DNA of 64,000 nucleotides from Aeromonas australiensis (GTDB taxonomy: Bacteria; Pseudomonadota; Gammaproteobacteria; Enterobacterales; Aeromonadaceae), in contig NZ_CDDH01000062.1 of NCBI RefSeq assembly GCF_000819725.1, positions 186,001 through 250,000 on the forward strand, written 5' to 3'. The notes beneath the pieces were generated by a model. That model saw only the letters and a program-made list of their open reading frames with translations, did no database searches and was not told the origin of the DNA. The position numbers were made by a program, and so were the translations under genes. Each line of letters starts with the position of its first letter. Position 1 is the first letter of the stretch. Positions 45,894 through 55,403 of the stretch are shown piece by piece.

Positions 45894-47087
45894 ATGAATA
45901 CCAAAACCCTGGGTTGTACCCTGTTGATTGCCGGCACCACCATAGGCGCCGGCATGCTGGCCCTGCCGCTTGCCTCCTCTTCCCTCGGCGGCCCCGCCAC
46001 CCTGATGCTGATGGTCGGCTTGTGGGCCCTGATGGCCTTCACCGCCATGCTGCAAGTAGAGGCCAGCCTTAACACCGGCAAGTGGTACCTGCACCAGTTG
46101 GCGGATCATCTGCTCGGCCCCTGGGGCAAACGCATCGCCTCCTTCTGCATCCTGATGCTGTTCTACTCGCTGGCCTCCGCCTACATCAGCGGGGGCAGCA
46201 GCCTGCTGGCACAAGCACTGGCCGATACGGGCATGGCGCTTACCCAGGAGCAAGCTGCCTGGGCCTTTACCTTGCTGTTTGGCGGCATGGTCTGTGTCGG
46301 CACCCGCTCGGTGGATTACCTCAACCGGCTGATGTTCACCGTCAAATTGGTGATCATGGTAGCTGTGCTGGCGCTGCTGCTGCCGCGCACCGAAGGGCAG
46401 CATCTGCTCTCGATGCCGCTTGGTCAGGGCTTGCTGCTGGCGGGCCTGCCGGTCATCTTCACCTCGTTCGGCTTTCACGGCTCCATTCCGAGCGTGATGC
46501 TCTACCTCGGTGACTGTCCCAAGCAGCTGCGCCGGGTGTTTGTCTGGGGCTCTGCCCTGCCGCTGATCCTCTATGTGCTGTGGCAGGTGGCGATCCTCGG
46601 TCTGCTCGGCCAGCAATCCCTGCTGCAAACCGGCGGCGCGCTGGACAGCCTGCTGGCCAATGTCGGCAAGCTGGTGAGCTGGCCTGCATTTAATCAGGCG
46701 ATGCACCTGTTTGCCGATCTGGCACTCGCCACCTCCTTCCTCGGGGTGACGCTTGGGCTTTTTGACTTTATGGCCAAGGTGACCCGCCGCAAGGACAACT
46801 GGCAGGGCCGCAGCCAGACCGGTCTTATCACCTTTGTTCCGCCGCTGCTGTTTGCCCTCTACTTCCCGCAGGGCTTTATCATGGCGCTGGGCTACGCCGC
46901 CATTGCATTGGCGATCCTCGCGGTGCTGCTGCCGGTGGCGCTGGTATGGCAGAGCCGCAAGCAGGCGCCTGTCCACCACTACCGCGCCCCGGGTGGCGTA
47001 GTGGCGCTGGGAGTGGCCGCCGCGATGGGCGTACTGATCGTCGGTGTGCAGGTGAGCGTCAGCATGGGGCTACTGCCGGCCCTCTGA
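45894..47087 (+). CDS. tyrP: tyrosine-specific transporter
   Basis: The 397-residue protein (E. coli TyrP 403) is an integral membrane protein with about eleven hydrophobic segments of the aromatic amino acid permease family. Diagnostic parts are GTTIGAGMLALPLA near the N-terminus, VIFTSFGFHGSIPS and HLFADLALATSFLGV, which align with TyrP rather than with Mtr. It imports tyrosine with protons across the inner membrane. The ATG at 45894 is preferred over one three codons upstream because it aligns with the family. It is followed by a strong terminator. Confidence 0.9.
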   Translation: MNTKTLGCTLLIAGTTIGAGMLALPLASSSLGGPATLMLMVGLWALMAFTAMLQVEASLNTGKWYLHQLADHLLGPWGKRIASFCILMLFYSLASAYISGGSSLLAQALADTGMALTQEQAAWAFTLLFGGMVCVGTRSVDYLNRLMFTVKLVIMVAVLALLLPRTEGQHLLSMPLGQGLLLAGLPVIFTSFGFHGSIPSVMLYLGDCPKQLRRVFVWGSALPLILYVLWQVAILGLLGQQSLLQTGGALDSLLANVGKLVSWPAFNQAMHLFADLALATSFLGVTLGLFDFMAKVTRRKDNWQGRSQTGLITFVPPLLFALYFPQGFIMALGYAAIALAILAVLLPVALVWQSRKQAPVHHYRAPGGVVALGVAAAMGVLIVGVQVSVSMGLLPAL

Positions 47088-47130
47088 TCCTTGCCGCCAT
47101 TCAATGCTCCACTTCAAATAGCAAAAGTGC

Positions 47131-47164
47131 AAAAGCCCCGCCAATCAGTTTGGCGGGGCTTTTT
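47131..47164 (+). terminator. tyrP terminator
   Basis: AAAAGCCCCGCCA (47131-47143) pairs with TGGCGGGGCTTTT (47151-47163) and is followed by more T's. It lies 43 bases after the tyrP stop codon. Confidence 0.9.
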
Positions 47165-47354
47165 GTTGGTCAAAAATGCGTTGGATACAGCCATCACCAT
47201 TCATTCAGGCAGCGGCCCTTACCAAATAGACACCCAAACCTTCAGCTATATACCGACCTGTTTACTACCTAACCCTGAATAGTCAGTTCAAAAACCGTTC
47301 ATGCCCCTTCGCTACACTGCCCGCTCGTTTATCGCTATCAGGAGTTTGAAAACA

Positions 47355-47915
47355 ATGATGTTGCACCTCAAGAAGAGCACCCTTGCCCTCGTCCTGCTTG
47401 CCGCCAGCGGCGCACTTAGCGCCGCCGAAATCGCCAACAACAATATCACCGAGGCGGAGATCAAGGCCGCGCAGGATGGTTGGGGCGCGGCGCTTATCAA
47501 GATAAGCGATGACTATCGCGCCGGTGGGATTAAGCGCGCCAAAGCCACAGCCGAGGCGGTACTCGACAGCGCTTATGGCTACCAGCAGGGGCCGGTGCTG
47601 TTCAAACCCACCCTCGCCGGTGGCGAGCAGACCTTTCGCACCACCCGCGAGGGGGCGCTGGCCTACTTTGTCGGCAACAACAGCGCCTATCCGGCCGATA
47701 GCGGCTTTGCCCTGAAAAACTGGCAGAGCTATCGCTATGACAATGCCGCCGTCTATATCAACGGCGACATGGCGCTGACCATGGGCAAGGTGCATCTGGT
47801 GGATCGCGATAACAAGGAGACTACGGTCGACAAGACCTGGGGTTTCAAGAAAGGAGATGATGGCAAGGTGCGCATCGTGCTGCACCACTCCTCCCTCCCT
47901 TACGAGGGGTCATGA
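47355..47915 (+). CDS. exported small protein, NTF2/SnoaL-like
   Basis: The 186-residue product has a clear signal peptide (MLHLKKSTLALVLLAASG, cleavage probably after ALSA near residue 25). The mature part has an NTF2/SnoaL-like layout: a long helix (EAEIKAAQDGWGAALIKISDDY), then strands with GEQTFRTTREGALAYFVG, and a last strand VRIVLHHSSLPY. Related proteins are sometimes labelled phosphoribosyl-AMP cyclohydrolase, which the sequence does not support. It probably acts in the periplasm. ATG codons at 47355 and 47358 follow AGGAG at about ten bases. No function is assigned. Confidence 0.7.
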   Translation: MMLHLKKSTLALVLLAASGALSAAEIANNNITEAEIKAAQDGWGAALIKISDDYRAGGIKRAKATAEAVLDSAYGYQQGPVLFKPTLAGGEQTFRTTREGALAYFVGNNSAYPADSGFALKNWQSYRYDNAAVYINGDMALTMGKVHLVDRDNKETTVDKTWGFKKGDDGKVRIVLHHSSLPYEGS

Positions 47916-47946
47916 CGGGACGCTACCCACCATCAACACGGTCAAC

Positions 47947-47977
47947 AAACAGCCCTGCCACCTCGGCAGGGCTGTTT
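47947..47977 (+). terminator. terminator after the exported NTF2-like gene
   Basis: AAACAGCCCTGCC (47947-47959) pairs with GGCAGGGCTGTTT (47965-47977), a 13-bp stem with a five-base loop and T's in the 3' arm. It lies 31 bases after the stop codon. Confidence 0.85.
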
Positions 47978-48405
47978 GCTTTGCGCCTGCGCTTGGCCAA
48001 TGGCGAGTGAATAGATGACGGTCGTGCTACGGCCATTTACGACAGCCATCAAGGCAAGCCATTAAGATGCCAAGCCTCAACACCAACCACTCGACATCAT
48101 CACACCGGGAGCCAGATACCAGGACCATACTGCCTGCTTGCGTAGCCCTGCTCACCCTGTAGCTTGGTCGTTTTTGGGATCAGCCGCACACCAGAGAACT
48201 TCCATTATCAGGTGGCAGGAATAGGACTGACCTTCACTGTGATCCTGGTGAGCGCAACCCATATCCTGATCACGGCGTAGCTCTCCTGACTCAACCGTCA
48301 CGAATAGCTGGCGAAGCGGTCTGGCTGCCATCCCCATCGGCTATTCTTCACTGCACGGATCATCGCCACAGTTCTGCTTAAATAAGCCCGATTCAGGAGT
48401 GCGAT
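47978..48405. other. about 430 bases without a supported gene
   Basis: A 61-codon minus-strand frame at 48152-48337 has no ribosome-binding site and no recognisable pattern. The promoter of the binding-protein gene at 48406 is presumably near the right end. Nothing else is seen. Confidence 0.45.
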
Positions 48406-49056
48406 ATGAAGTGGATTGGCTGGTTACTGTTTGTCGGGCTGACCCCTGTTGCCCACGCAACCCCGCTAAAGCTGGCGGCAGCGGTCGAGCACACCGCGAT
48501 ATTGCGCCCTTTTATTCATGACTGGTTTGGCCGCGCTGGCATCGATTTTAAGTTGGTCCCCTGCACCTATGCCCGCTGCGAAAAGTTGATTGAGACAGAC
48601 AATGCTGTCGATGGTGATATGGCCCGGATCAAGGGCTTTGATCAGACCCATCCCCACTTGCTGCAGATCGGAGCCCCCATCTCGGAAGCCGCGATTTATG
48701 GCAAGCCACGGGATAACCCCAACTGGCCCCCCGCCAAAGGGGCCGTGATTGGCTGCCTGCGTGGCATCCAGTGGTGTGAACGCAACCTCGGCAGCTATCA
48801 GATCATCTGGTTGAACGATGAGAAACAGGGACTTGCCCAACTGCACAGAGGAAAAGTGGACTGGATCATCAAGATGCGCGCCGCCTCTCAGCCTGCACTG
48901 GCCGCACCTTGGCAGAAGATTGCCAAAGAGCAGGTCTTTCTCTACCTCGATAAAAAGCATCGGGCGGAAATTTCGGCCCTGCTCAAGGTACAGCTGGCGT
49001 TTATTAATAACGGCCGCTGGCTGGCGATGCAACAGCAGTATTTTTCGGCCATCTAA
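48406..49056 (+). CDS. orphan periplasmic solute-binding protein (SBP family 3-like)
   Basis: The 216-residue product has a signal peptide (MKWIGWLLFVGLTPVAHA, cleavage after AHA). The mature part has the fold pattern of small family 3 binding proteins: PLKLAAAVEHT...FIHDWFGRAGIDFKLVPC, GDMARIKGF, and IIWLNDEKQGLAQLHRGKVDW. Several cysteines (CTYARC and CLRGIQWC) may form disulfides. No permease or ATPase gene is adjacent, so it may be a sensor or a partner of a distant transporter or kinase. AGGAG precedes the ATG by six bases. The ligand is unknown. Confidence 0.7.
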   Translation: MKWIGWLLFVGLTPVAHATPLKLAAAVEHTAILRPFIHDWFGRAGIDFKLVPCTYARCEKLIETDNAVDGDMARIKGFDQTHPHLLQIGAPISEAAIYGKPRDNPNWPPAKGAVIGCLRGIQWCERNLGSYQIIWLNDEKQGLAQLHRGKVDWIIKMRAASQPALAAPWQKIAKEQVFLYLDKKHRAEISALLKVQLAFINNGRWLAMQQQYFSAI

Positions 49057-49104
49057 CGCGGTTCTCGCAGCACCACACAGTGCCGATTACATGGCTGAAA
49101 AAAC

Positions 49105-49135
49105 AAAAAGCCCTGCCAGATTGGCAGGGCTTTTT
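49105..49135. terminator. bidirectional terminator
   Basis: AAAAAGCCCTGCC (49105-49117) and GGCAGGGCTTTTT (49123-49135) form a 13-bp stem with A's on the left arm and T's on the right. It serves the binding-protein gene and the converging rhlE gene. Confidence 0.88.
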
Positions 49136-49175
49136 CAGTCAACCGCATAGCTGGGGAGTCAAGCTCCCGAGCCGT

Positions 49176-50576
49176 TTACTGGTTGTGGGTTGAACGACGT
49201 GGGCGACGGGCCTGAGCCGGTTTGCCCGCGCCATCAGCCGGACGCTGACCACCTTGCGGCTTGGGCTTGCCACCGTTACCGGTACGGGCACCACCTGCAT
49301 TGCCATTGGAGGCGGAACGACCGGCCCCCTGACGCTGGCCTTGACCTTGCGGACGCGGCGCACGGCGCTGCTCGCTCGGATCGCGGGGCTCTTTGCGAAG
49401 CGGCGCGCCGATACCACGGCTTATGTTATCGAGCGTCTCACGGGAGGCTTCAAAACCGGCCACCTGCTCGCAGGGGATGTTCTGCTTGGTCAGGCGCTCG
49501 ATCGCCTTGATAAGCTTGCCTTCATCGGCAGCAACCAGGGAGATGGCGTGACCGGCAGCACCTGCACGACCGGTACGGCCGATACGGTGAACGTAATCTT
49601 CCGCCACGTTGGGCAGCTCGAAGTTCACTACTTGCGGCAGCTTGTCGATATCAAGGCCACGGGCCGCGATGTCGGTCGCCACCATCACCCGCACACTGCC
49701 ATCCTTGAAACCGGCCAGCGCGCGGGTACGGGCGCCCTGGCTCTTGTTGCCGTGGATGGCGGCGGCGCTGATGCCATCTTTTTCCAGCTTCTCGGCAACC
49801 CGGTTGGCGATGTGTTTGGTACGGGTAAAGACCAGCACCTGCTGCCAGTTGTTGCTGGAGATAAGGTGGCTCAGCAGGGCAATTTTGTTGGCCTTGTCAC
49901 ATGGATGCACCAGCTGCTCGATACGCTCGGCAGTGCTGTTGCGCGGGGTCACTTCGATCACCGCCGGGTTGTCCAAAAGGCCGGTGGCCAGCTCGCGAAT
50001 TTCATCGGCGAAGGTGGCGGAGAAGAGCAGATTCTGGCGCTTCTTCGGCAGCAGGGTCAAGATGCGGCGGATGTCACGGATAAAGCCCATGTCGAGCATG
50101 CGATCAGCTTCGTCCAGTACCAGGATCTCAACCTCGTCGAACTTGACGGCGTTCTGGTTGTAGAGATCCATCAGGCGGCCGGGACAGGCCACCAGCACGT
50201 CCAGACCACGGCGAGTCGCCATCATCTGCGGATTGATGCTGACGCCGCCAAAGACCACGTGGCTGCGCATCGGCAGGTGTTTGCCGTAGTTACGCACGCT
50301 CTCGCCCACCTGGGCGGCCAGCTCGCGAGTCGGGGTCAGCACCAGCGCACGAATGCGGTTCGGAGAAACCTTGCGCTTGCTCTCCATCAGACGTTGCAGC
50401 ATCGGCAGGGTAAAGCCTGCGGTCTTGCCGGTCCCTGTTTGGGCCGCCGCCATCAGATCGCGGCCAGCCAGAACGGCGGGGATCGCTTGCTGCTGAATGG
50501 GAGACGGGGTGTCGTAGCCTTGTTCGGCAACGGCACGCAACAAGGGTTCGGCCAGACCGAGGGAAGTAAAACTCAT
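49176..50576 (-). CDS. rhlE: DEAD-box RNA helicase RhlE
   Basis: The 466-residue protein (E. coli 454) has all DEAD-box motifs: Q motif [14 protein letters not shown], motif [15 protein letters not shown] ([10 protein letters not shown]), III SAT (LLFSATFAD), V ATDIAARG, and [10 protein letters not shown]. The C-terminal tail after residue 395 is basic and rich in Arg, Gly, Gln and Pro. This branch ([21 protein letters not shown] start) is RhlE, which assists ribosome assembly and RNA decay. It stands alone and has a long upstream region. Confidence 0.92.
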   Translation of the reverse strand: MSFTSLGLAEPLLRAVAEQGYDTPSPIQQQAIPAVLAGRDLMAAAQTGTGKTAGFTLPMLQRLMESKRKVSPNRIRALVLTPTRELAAQVGESVRNYGKHLPMRSHVVFGGVSINPQMMATRRGLDVLVACPGRLMDLYNQNAVKFDEVEILVLDEADRMLDMGFIRDIRRILTLLPKKRQNLLFSATFADEIRELATGLLDNPAVIEVTPRNSTAERIEQLVHPCDKANKIALLSHLISSNNWQQVLVFTRTKHIANRVAEKLEKDGISAAAIHGNKSQGARTRALAGFKDGSVRVMVATDIAARGLDIDKLPQVVNFELPNVAEDYVHRIGRTGRAGAAGHAISLVAADEGKLIKAIERLTKQNIPCEQVAGFEASRETLDNISRGIGAPLRKEPRDPSEQRRAPRPQGQGQRQGAGRSASNGNAGGARTGNGGKPKPQGGQRPADGAGKPAQARRPRRSTHNQ

Positions 50577-50921
50577 AGTTACCTGCTAGGGATAGTGGCG
50601 CCGGGGATTTGTGGTGGGGCTCCTCTGCTGAGCCGATGCCATCTCACAAGATCTGGGCCTATTGAGAAAACAACGATTTCCCCGGGGAGCAGAGCAAAGG
50701 GGAAAGAATAGAGGCGCAGTCTAACGGAGTTGCCCGGGATAAACGAGAAAAATGTGATGCTCCTCCCAGCACGAACAGAAAAAAACCCTCCAGCCCCCCG
50801 AATAATCCCGTGGATTGATGTCGCACGCACCACACTATTATCTGGCAACACAATATCAGCCCTCGCAGGCATGGATCGCGGGGCAACAGCACGGGATAGC
50901 ACACAATAATGAGGGTTAACC
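50577..50921. other. 345-base divergent region (rhlE leader and binding-protein promoter)
   Basis: Overlapping frames exist (for example 50579-50929 on the minus strand), but none has a ribosome-binding site or family features. The region must hold the promoters of rhlE and of the binding-protein gene. A long rhlE 5' UTR is possible. Confidence 0.45.
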
Positions 50922-51752
50922 ATGACCAAGCCATATCGTCCTCGCGGCAGCTGGCAGGCTAGGCTCTGCCTGCTGATGTTTCTGCTGAGCCCTGCTCTGC
51001 AAGCAAGTCAGACCCTGACCGTGGCCTGGAGCCATTGGCCCCCCTTCAGCCAGATCGGCAGCCAGGGCGAACTGGAGGGGCTGGATGTCAGCCTGACCCG
51101 CCAGATCCTCACCCAGGCGGGTTTTACCCCCAAGTTTCGCGAGCTGCCCTGGGCGCGGGCACTGCATCTGGTGGAACACGATCAGCTGGATGTGGCGATG
51201 GCCGCCCTGCCCCTGCCGGAGCGCCAGGGCTATGCCCGCTTCTCGGCACCCTATCGCCAAAGCGCCTATGTGCTGTTGAGCAATGACCCGATCCCCGGCC
51301 ATCAGGATCGCTGGAAGCCTCTCGATACCTTGTCCAAACTGTGTCACAGCAAGGGGCTCAACATTGGCAAACTGCGCGGCACCCGCCCCATGCATCAGAT
51401 GGATAGCTGCCCGGCGCTTAAAATGGCAACCGAATACAACGCCGATGAGCGGATGATCGATCTGCTGCTGGCTCGCCGCCTCGATGGCATCATCATGGAG
51501 TGGCAATACGCCCGCTACCGGCTGGCTCAACTGGGGGCCGAAGGGTTTATCCGCTGCCAGCTGTTGCTGCACCACCAGCCGGTCAGTCTGATGTTTGCCA
51601 AAAACAGCGTAAGCGAAGAACAGATCCTCAAAATCAACGAGGCCATTTATGCCTTGCCCAACCCCCACAACACGTTCTCGCCCCCCAGGTGTCGCCTCAA
51701 TGCCGATCCGGGCGCCGCGGATCTGTTGACCCGCACCCACCGCAAGCATTGA
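50922..51752 (+). CDS. orphan periplasmic solute-binding protein (SBP family 3)
   Basis: The 276-residue product has an N-terminal signal sequence (about residues 10-30, cleaved after ALQA). A family 3 binding-protein domain follows: LTVAWSHWPPFSQ, LEGLDVSLTRQIL, FRELPWARALHLVEHDQLDVAMAALP. The last two phrases are the usual second-strand/helix signature. Two cysteines lie in the C-lobe. GAGGG precedes the ATG. As with the gene at 48406, no transporter genes are adjacent. It may serve as a sensor partner or scavenger; its ligand is unknown but could be a polar amino acid. Confidence 0.75.
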   Translation: MTKPYRPRGSWQARLCLLMFLLSPALQASQTLTVAWSHWPPFSQIGSQGELEGLDVSLTRQILTQAGFTPKFRELPWARALHLVEHDQLDVAMAALPLPERQGYARFSAPYRQSAYVLLSNDPIPGHQDRWKPLDTLSKLCHSKGLNIGKLRGTRPMHQMDSCPALKMATEYNADERMIDLLLARRLDGIIMEWQYARYRLAQLGAEGFIRCQLLLHHQPVSLMFAKNSVSEEQILKINEAIYALPNPHNTFSPPRCRLNADPGAADLLTRTHRKH

Positions 51753-51778
51753 CGGGATAAGCCATCACCTGAAATAGC

Positions 51779-51804
51779 AAAGGCGACCCGAAGGTCGCCT
51801 TTTT
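51779..51804. terminator. bidirectional terminator
   Basis: AAAGGCGACC (51779-51788) and GGTCGCCTTT (51793-51802) form the stem, with further T's on the right and A's on the left. It lies between the binding-protein gene and the converging aroC. Confidence 0.88.
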
Positions 51805-51863
51805 GGTATTGTCGAACTTGTTCCCCAAACAGGGGGCGATCAGCCGATAAGCAGCAACAGCGA

Positions 51864-52952
51864 TCAGCGTAGCTGCGGGGTATGGGTCAACACCCCCTGG
51901 TTCTGGGCGCGATGGCGCAGCAGGTGATCCATCAACACCAGCGCCAGCATGGCTTCGGCAATGGGCACGGCGCGGATACCAACGCAAGGGTCGTGACGCC
52001 CTTTGGTGATCATCTCGATAGCCTCGCCTTCGGTATTGATGGTCTTGCCCGGCACAGTGATGCTGGACGTCGGTTTGAGCGCCATGCTTACCACGATATC
52101 CTGACCTGACGAGATCCCACCCAGAATGCCGCCCGCATGGTTGCTGGCAAAGCCTGCCGGGGTCATCTCGTCACGATGCTCGGAGCCTTTTTGCTCCACC
52201 ACCGCAAAGCCGTCACCGATCTCCACCCCTTTCACCGCATTGATGCCCATCATGGCGTGGGCGATGTCGGCATCGAGGCGGTCAAACACCGGCTCACCCA
52301 GGCCCACCGGCACATTGCGCGCGATGACCTGCACCTTGGCGCCAATGCTGTTGCCCTCTTTTTTCAGGTCACGCATGTATTGATCGAGCGCTTCCAGCTT
52401 GCCCCCATCAGGGAAGAAGAAAGGGTTCTGCTCGATCTGCGCCGCGTCAAACGCCTCGGCCTTGATGGGGCCGAGCTGGGAGAGGAAACCGGTGATCTCG
52501 ATGCCGTGCGCCTGTTTGAGGTACTTCTTGGCAATGGCCCCCGCCGCCACCCGCATTGCGGTTTCGCGTGCCGAGGAGCGACCACCGCCGCGATAGTCGC
52601 GCTGACCATACTTCTGGTGATAGGTGTAGTCAGCGTGACCCGGCCGGAACAGATCCTTGATCTCGGAGTAATCCTTGGAGCGCTGATCGGTGTTCTCGAT
52701 GAGCAGCCCGATGGAAGTGCCGGTGGTCTTGCCCTCAAACACCCCGGAGAGGATCTTCACCTCATCCGGCTCGCGGCGCGGCGTGGTGTAGCGAGAAGTG
52801 CCCGGCTTGCGCCGATCCAAGTCTCCCTGCAGATCCGCTTCGCTTATCGCGAGCCCAGGCGGGCAACCATCGACCACGGCGCCCAGCGCCAGGCCGTGGC
52901 TCTCGCCAAAGGTAGTGACCCGAAAGAGTTGACCAAAACTGTTCCCTGCCAT
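51864..52952 (-). CDS. aroC: chorismate synthase
   Basis: The 362-residue protein (E. coli 361) has the three chorismate synthase signatures: [18 protein letters not shown], then [20 protein letters not shown], and [17 protein letters not shown]. It uses reduced FMN to convert EPSP to chorismate, the branch point for aromatic amino acids. The start [20 protein letters not shown] is standard. It lies 12 bases after prmB, the order seen in E. coli. Confidence 0.97.
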   Translation of the reverse strand: MAGNSFGQLFRVTTFGESHGLALGAVVDGCPPGLAISEADLQGDLDRRKPGTSRYTTPRREPDEVKILSGVFEGKTTGTSIGLLIENTDQRSKDYSEIKDLFRPGHADYTYHQKYGQRDYRGGGRSSARETAMRVAAGAIAKKYLKQAHGIEITGFLSQLGPIKAEAFDAAQIEQNPFFFPDGGKLEALDQYMRDLKKEGNSIGAKVQVIARNVPVGLGEPVFDRLDADIAHAMMGINAVKGVEIGDGFAVVEQKGSEHRDEMTPAGFASNHAGGILGGISSGQDIVVSMALKPTSSITVPGKTINTEGEAIEMITKGRHDPCVGIRAVPIAEAMLALVLMDHLLRHRAQNQGVLTHTPQLR

Positions 52953-52964
52953 GCGCGCTCCTGC

Positions 52965-53912
52965 TTAGTTCTTGTAGATGGCGAAATGATCCTGATACTG
53001 CATCAGCTCGTCACGGGTCATTACAAAGACGCCGTGACCGCCGTTTTCGAATTCAACCCAAGTAAAGGGGATCTCGGGGAACTGGGCTTCCAGATGGATC
53101 ATGCTGTTGCCCACTTCGACCACCAGCACGCCGTTATCCTTGAGGAAGTCGGCGGCATGGGCCAGCAGACGCTTGGTCAGCTTGAGGCCGTCAGAGCCGG
53201 AGGCCAGCGCCAGCTCGGGCTCGTGACGGAATTCATCCGGCAGATCCGACATATCTGCGGAGTCCACATAGGGCGGGTTGGAGACGATGAGATCGTACTT
53301 GTCGCCTGCGGGCAGATCGCGGAACAGATCGGAGCGGATCGGAATGACCTGCTGCTCCAGCCCGTGATCGTTGATATTGCGCTCGGCCACGTTCAGTGCA
53401 TCGATGCTGATGTCGATGGCATCCACTTCCGCTTCCGGGAACTCGTGGGCCATGATGATGGCGATACAGCCGGAGCCGGTGCACAGGTCCATGATCCGGG
53501 TCGGTTCATGGTTGAGGAAGGGGGCGAAGCGGTTGGCCACCATCTCGGCGATGGGGGAACGGGGAATGAGCACCCGCTCGTCCACGTAGAACTCCCAACC
53601 GGCATACCAAGCCTTGTTGGTCAGATAGGCGGCTGGGACGCGCTCCTGAACACGGCGAATGATCAGCTCCGCAAGACGGTGACGTTCACTGCTAGTCAGA
53701 CGGGAGTGGCGCATGGCCGGGTCTACATCCGGTGGCAGATGCAAGGCGGGCAGCACCAGTTGCACAGCCTCATCCCAGGCGTTGTCGGTGCCATGACCGT
53801 AAAAAATCCCGGCGTCGTTGAAACGACTCATGGCCCAACGCAACATGTCCTGGATGGTGTGCATCTCGGCAACCACCTCATCGATAAATATCTTGTCCAA
53901 ATCCACCTCCAA
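52965..53912 (-). CDS. prmB: 50S L3 protein glutamine methyltransferase
   Basis: The 315-residue protein (E. coli 310) is a HemK/PrmC-type methyltransferase. It has the SAM motif [11 protein letters not shown] and the glutamine-binding motif NPPY (VSNPPYVDS). It methylates the amide of a glutamine in ribosomal protein L3. It is followed closely by aroC and is divergent from smrB, as in E. coli. Confidence 0.94.
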   Translation of the reverse strand: MEVDLDKIFIDEVVAEMHTIQDMLRWAMSRFNDAGIFYGHGTDNAWDEAVQLVLPALHLPPDVDPAMRHSRLTSSERHRLAELIIRRVQERVPAAYLTNKAWYAGWEFYVDERVLIPRSPIAEMVANRFAPFLNHEPTRIMDLCTGSGCIAIIMAHEFPEAEVDAIDISIDALNVAERNINDHGLEQQVIPIRSDLFRDLPAGDKYDLIVSNPPYVDSADMSDLPDEFRHEPELALASGSDGLKLTKRLLAHAADFLKDNGVLVVEVGNSMIHLEAQFPEIPFTWVEFENGGHGVFVMTRDELMQYQDHFAIYKN

Positions 53913-53986
53913 GTCGAGTAATATCCGGCCCGAGCCCCGCAGACGACCTTACGGGCAAAGACGCATACCTAATACATGAGCATCTG

Positions 53987-54511
53987 ATGAAAAAAACGCC
54001 CTCACCGACAGACGAGGAAACCCTGCTGTTCCGCGATGCGATAAAAGGTACCCGGAAAATCAAGCAAGATACCATAAGGGCCGAGTTACGCCCGGTCAAG
54101 CAGAAACGAGAATTGCGCGAAAGCCGCGAAAAGCTTGGGGTTGACCACTATTTCAGCGATGAGTATCAACCCTATCTCGAGGACGATGGGCCGACCCGTT
54201 ACGTGCGGGAAGATGTGTCAAAATTTGAGCTGAAAAAGCTCAAGCGGGGCATTTATCCGCCGGAGATCTATCTCGATCTGCACGGTATGAACCAGCAGCA
54301 GGCAAAACAGGAGCTAGCCGCCCTGCTCACCCTCTGCCAAAAAGAGAACATTCACGTCGCCTCGGTGATGCACGGCATCGGCAAACATATTCTCAAGCAG
54401 CGCATTCCCAGCTGGCTGGCCCAGCACCCCAATGTGCGCGCCTTCCATCAGGCCCCCCGCGAATGGGGCGGCGACAGCGCCATTCTGGTGTTGCTGGATA
54501 TCGAAGAGTAG
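53987..54511 (+). CDS. smrB: Smr-domain protein SmrB (ribosome rescue endonuclease)
   Basis: The 174-residue protein (E. coli SmrB 183) has an extended N-terminus and a C-terminal Smr domain with the [12 protein letters not shown] motif and [10 protein letters not shown]. coli SmrB is a nuclease that cuts mRNA at collided ribosomes. The catalytic DLHG signature and the HGxG motif are intact here. It is divergent from prmB, as in E. coli. No terminator is obvious within the 40 bases after the stop. Confidence 0.92.
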   Translation: MKKTPSPTDEETLLFRDAIKGTRKIKQDTIRAELRPVKQKRELRESREKLGVDHYFSDEYQPYLEDDGPTRYVREDVSKFELKKLKRGIYPPEIYLDLHGMNQQQAKQELAALLTLCQKENIHVASVMHGIGKHILKQRIPSWLAQHPNVRAFHQAPREWGGDSAILVLLDIEE

Positions 54512-54806
54512 CGAAGCCGCACAAATGCCCCCTGCCCAATCCGCTGGTTAAAGCCTAACAGACGGGGCTATGTGTCAGTGTTGACGAACGGCTGCCGCCG
54601 TTGAACAGGTCGTCATGGCCTACGTCAATGATCCATCCAGGTGGTTGTCATAGCACAGATCCTCTGGGGATCACCGCATACGCCACCGACACAGAGCCCT
54701 GCTCCTCCCTCGCTATCTGCACCCGCTTTCACGCTATAGCTGCTCACCTGCCCCTTGCCAACCCAATTGACAGCCGTTAAGCCAAAGGTCTGCTTTCTTC
54801 TGGCTT
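54512..54806. other. about 295 bases upstream of the rbs control region
   Basis: No gene is supported between smrB and the ribose regulatory region. No repeat or clear promoter was recognised in this part. Confidence 0.45.
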
Positions 54807-54822
54807 TGAGATCGTTTTCACA
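54807..54822. promoter_or_regulatory. CRP-like binding site of the rbs operon
   Basis: TGAGA-TCGTTT-TCACA matches the CRP half-site pair TGTGA-N6-TCACA at nine of ten positions. It lies 127 bases before the rbsD start. Activation of ribose genes by cAMP-CRP is known in E. coli and fits here. Confidence 0.65.
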
Positions 54823-54867
54823 TTTCCGTGGTTTTGCCGTAGCCCTTCCCCGGTAAAAAGCCTATCT

Positions 54868-54903
54868 TTGCGTCATGACGCAACCGGTTGCGTAACCGGT
54901 TGC
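54868..54903. promoter_or_regulatory. overlapping operator palindromes upstream of rbsD (RbsR candidate)
   Basis: Two perfect 16-bp palindromes overlap: TTGCGTCATGACGCAA (54868-54883) and ACGCAACCGGTTGCGT (54878-54893). AACCGGTT recurs at 54894-54901, forming a third, partial copy. LacI-family regulators such as RbsR, encoded at the end of this operon, bind CG-centred palindromes like AACCGGTT. The cluster is about 45 bases before rbsD, placed to block its promoter. Confidence 0.75.
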
Positions 54904-54948
54904 CTAGCGGTTCACAGATTGACGGGCCAAGGCCTGATGAGGTGCTGT

Positions 54949-55368
54949 ATGAAACGAGGCGTACTGCTCAATGCTCCCCTGAGTGCTCTGGTGGCACAGA
55001 TGGGCCACACCGACGAGATCACCGTCTGCGATGCAGGCTTGCCCATTGCGGCAGGTCCGGAGCGGATCGATCTGGCGCTGATGGCGGGAACGCCCAGTCT
55101 TGAAACCGTGTTAACCGCCCTGCTCACCGATCTGGTGGTGGAGAAAGCGATCATGGCAAGCGAGATCAAGCAGATCAGCCCGGCCGCCCATCAGGCGCTG
55201 GTCGATCAGCTTGAGGCTCACGCAGCCACCCAGGGCAAGCCCATCGCCATCGAATACTGCCTGCATGAGGAGTTCAAAACCCGCTCCCGCCAGAGCAAGG
55301 CGATCGTACGCAGCGGCGAGGTGACTCCCTACGCCAACCTGATCCTCTGCGCCGGTGTGGCGTTCTGA
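54949..55368 (+). CDS. rbsD: D-ribose pyranase
   Basis: The 139-residue protein equals E. coli RbsD in length. It starts [20 protein letters not shown], with the conserved His, then [13 protein letters not shown] and ends [12 protein letters not shown]. It interconverts pyranose and furanose forms of ribose so that RbsK can use it. The ATG at 54949 gives the family start; a 27-residue longer frame would run into the operator. It is the first gene of rbsDACBKR. Confidence 0.95.
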   Translation: MKRGVLLNAPLSALVAQMGHTDEITVCDAGLPIAAGPERIDLALMAGTPSLETVLTALLTDLVVEKAIMASEIKQISPAAHQALVDQLEAHAATQGKPIAIEYCLHEEFKTRSRQSKAIVRSGEVTPYANLILCAGVAF

Positions 55369-55403
55369 ATTCTTCAAAGAAGGCCTCTTCAAGGAAGCTG
55401 CAA

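Noticed and set aside
45711-46979. 422-codon minus-strand frame over tyrP
   Set aside because: It is rich in Gln, His and Arg, as expected for an antisense frame. TyrP is clearly encoded on the plus strand.
48152-48337. 61-codon minus-strand frame in the gap before the binding-protein gene
   Set aside because: It has no Shine-Dalgarno sequence, no recognisable pattern and no partner gene.
50579-50929. 116-codon minus-strand frame upstream of rhlE
   Set aside because: It has no ribosome-binding site and no family pattern. It lies in a region that must hold two divergent promoters.
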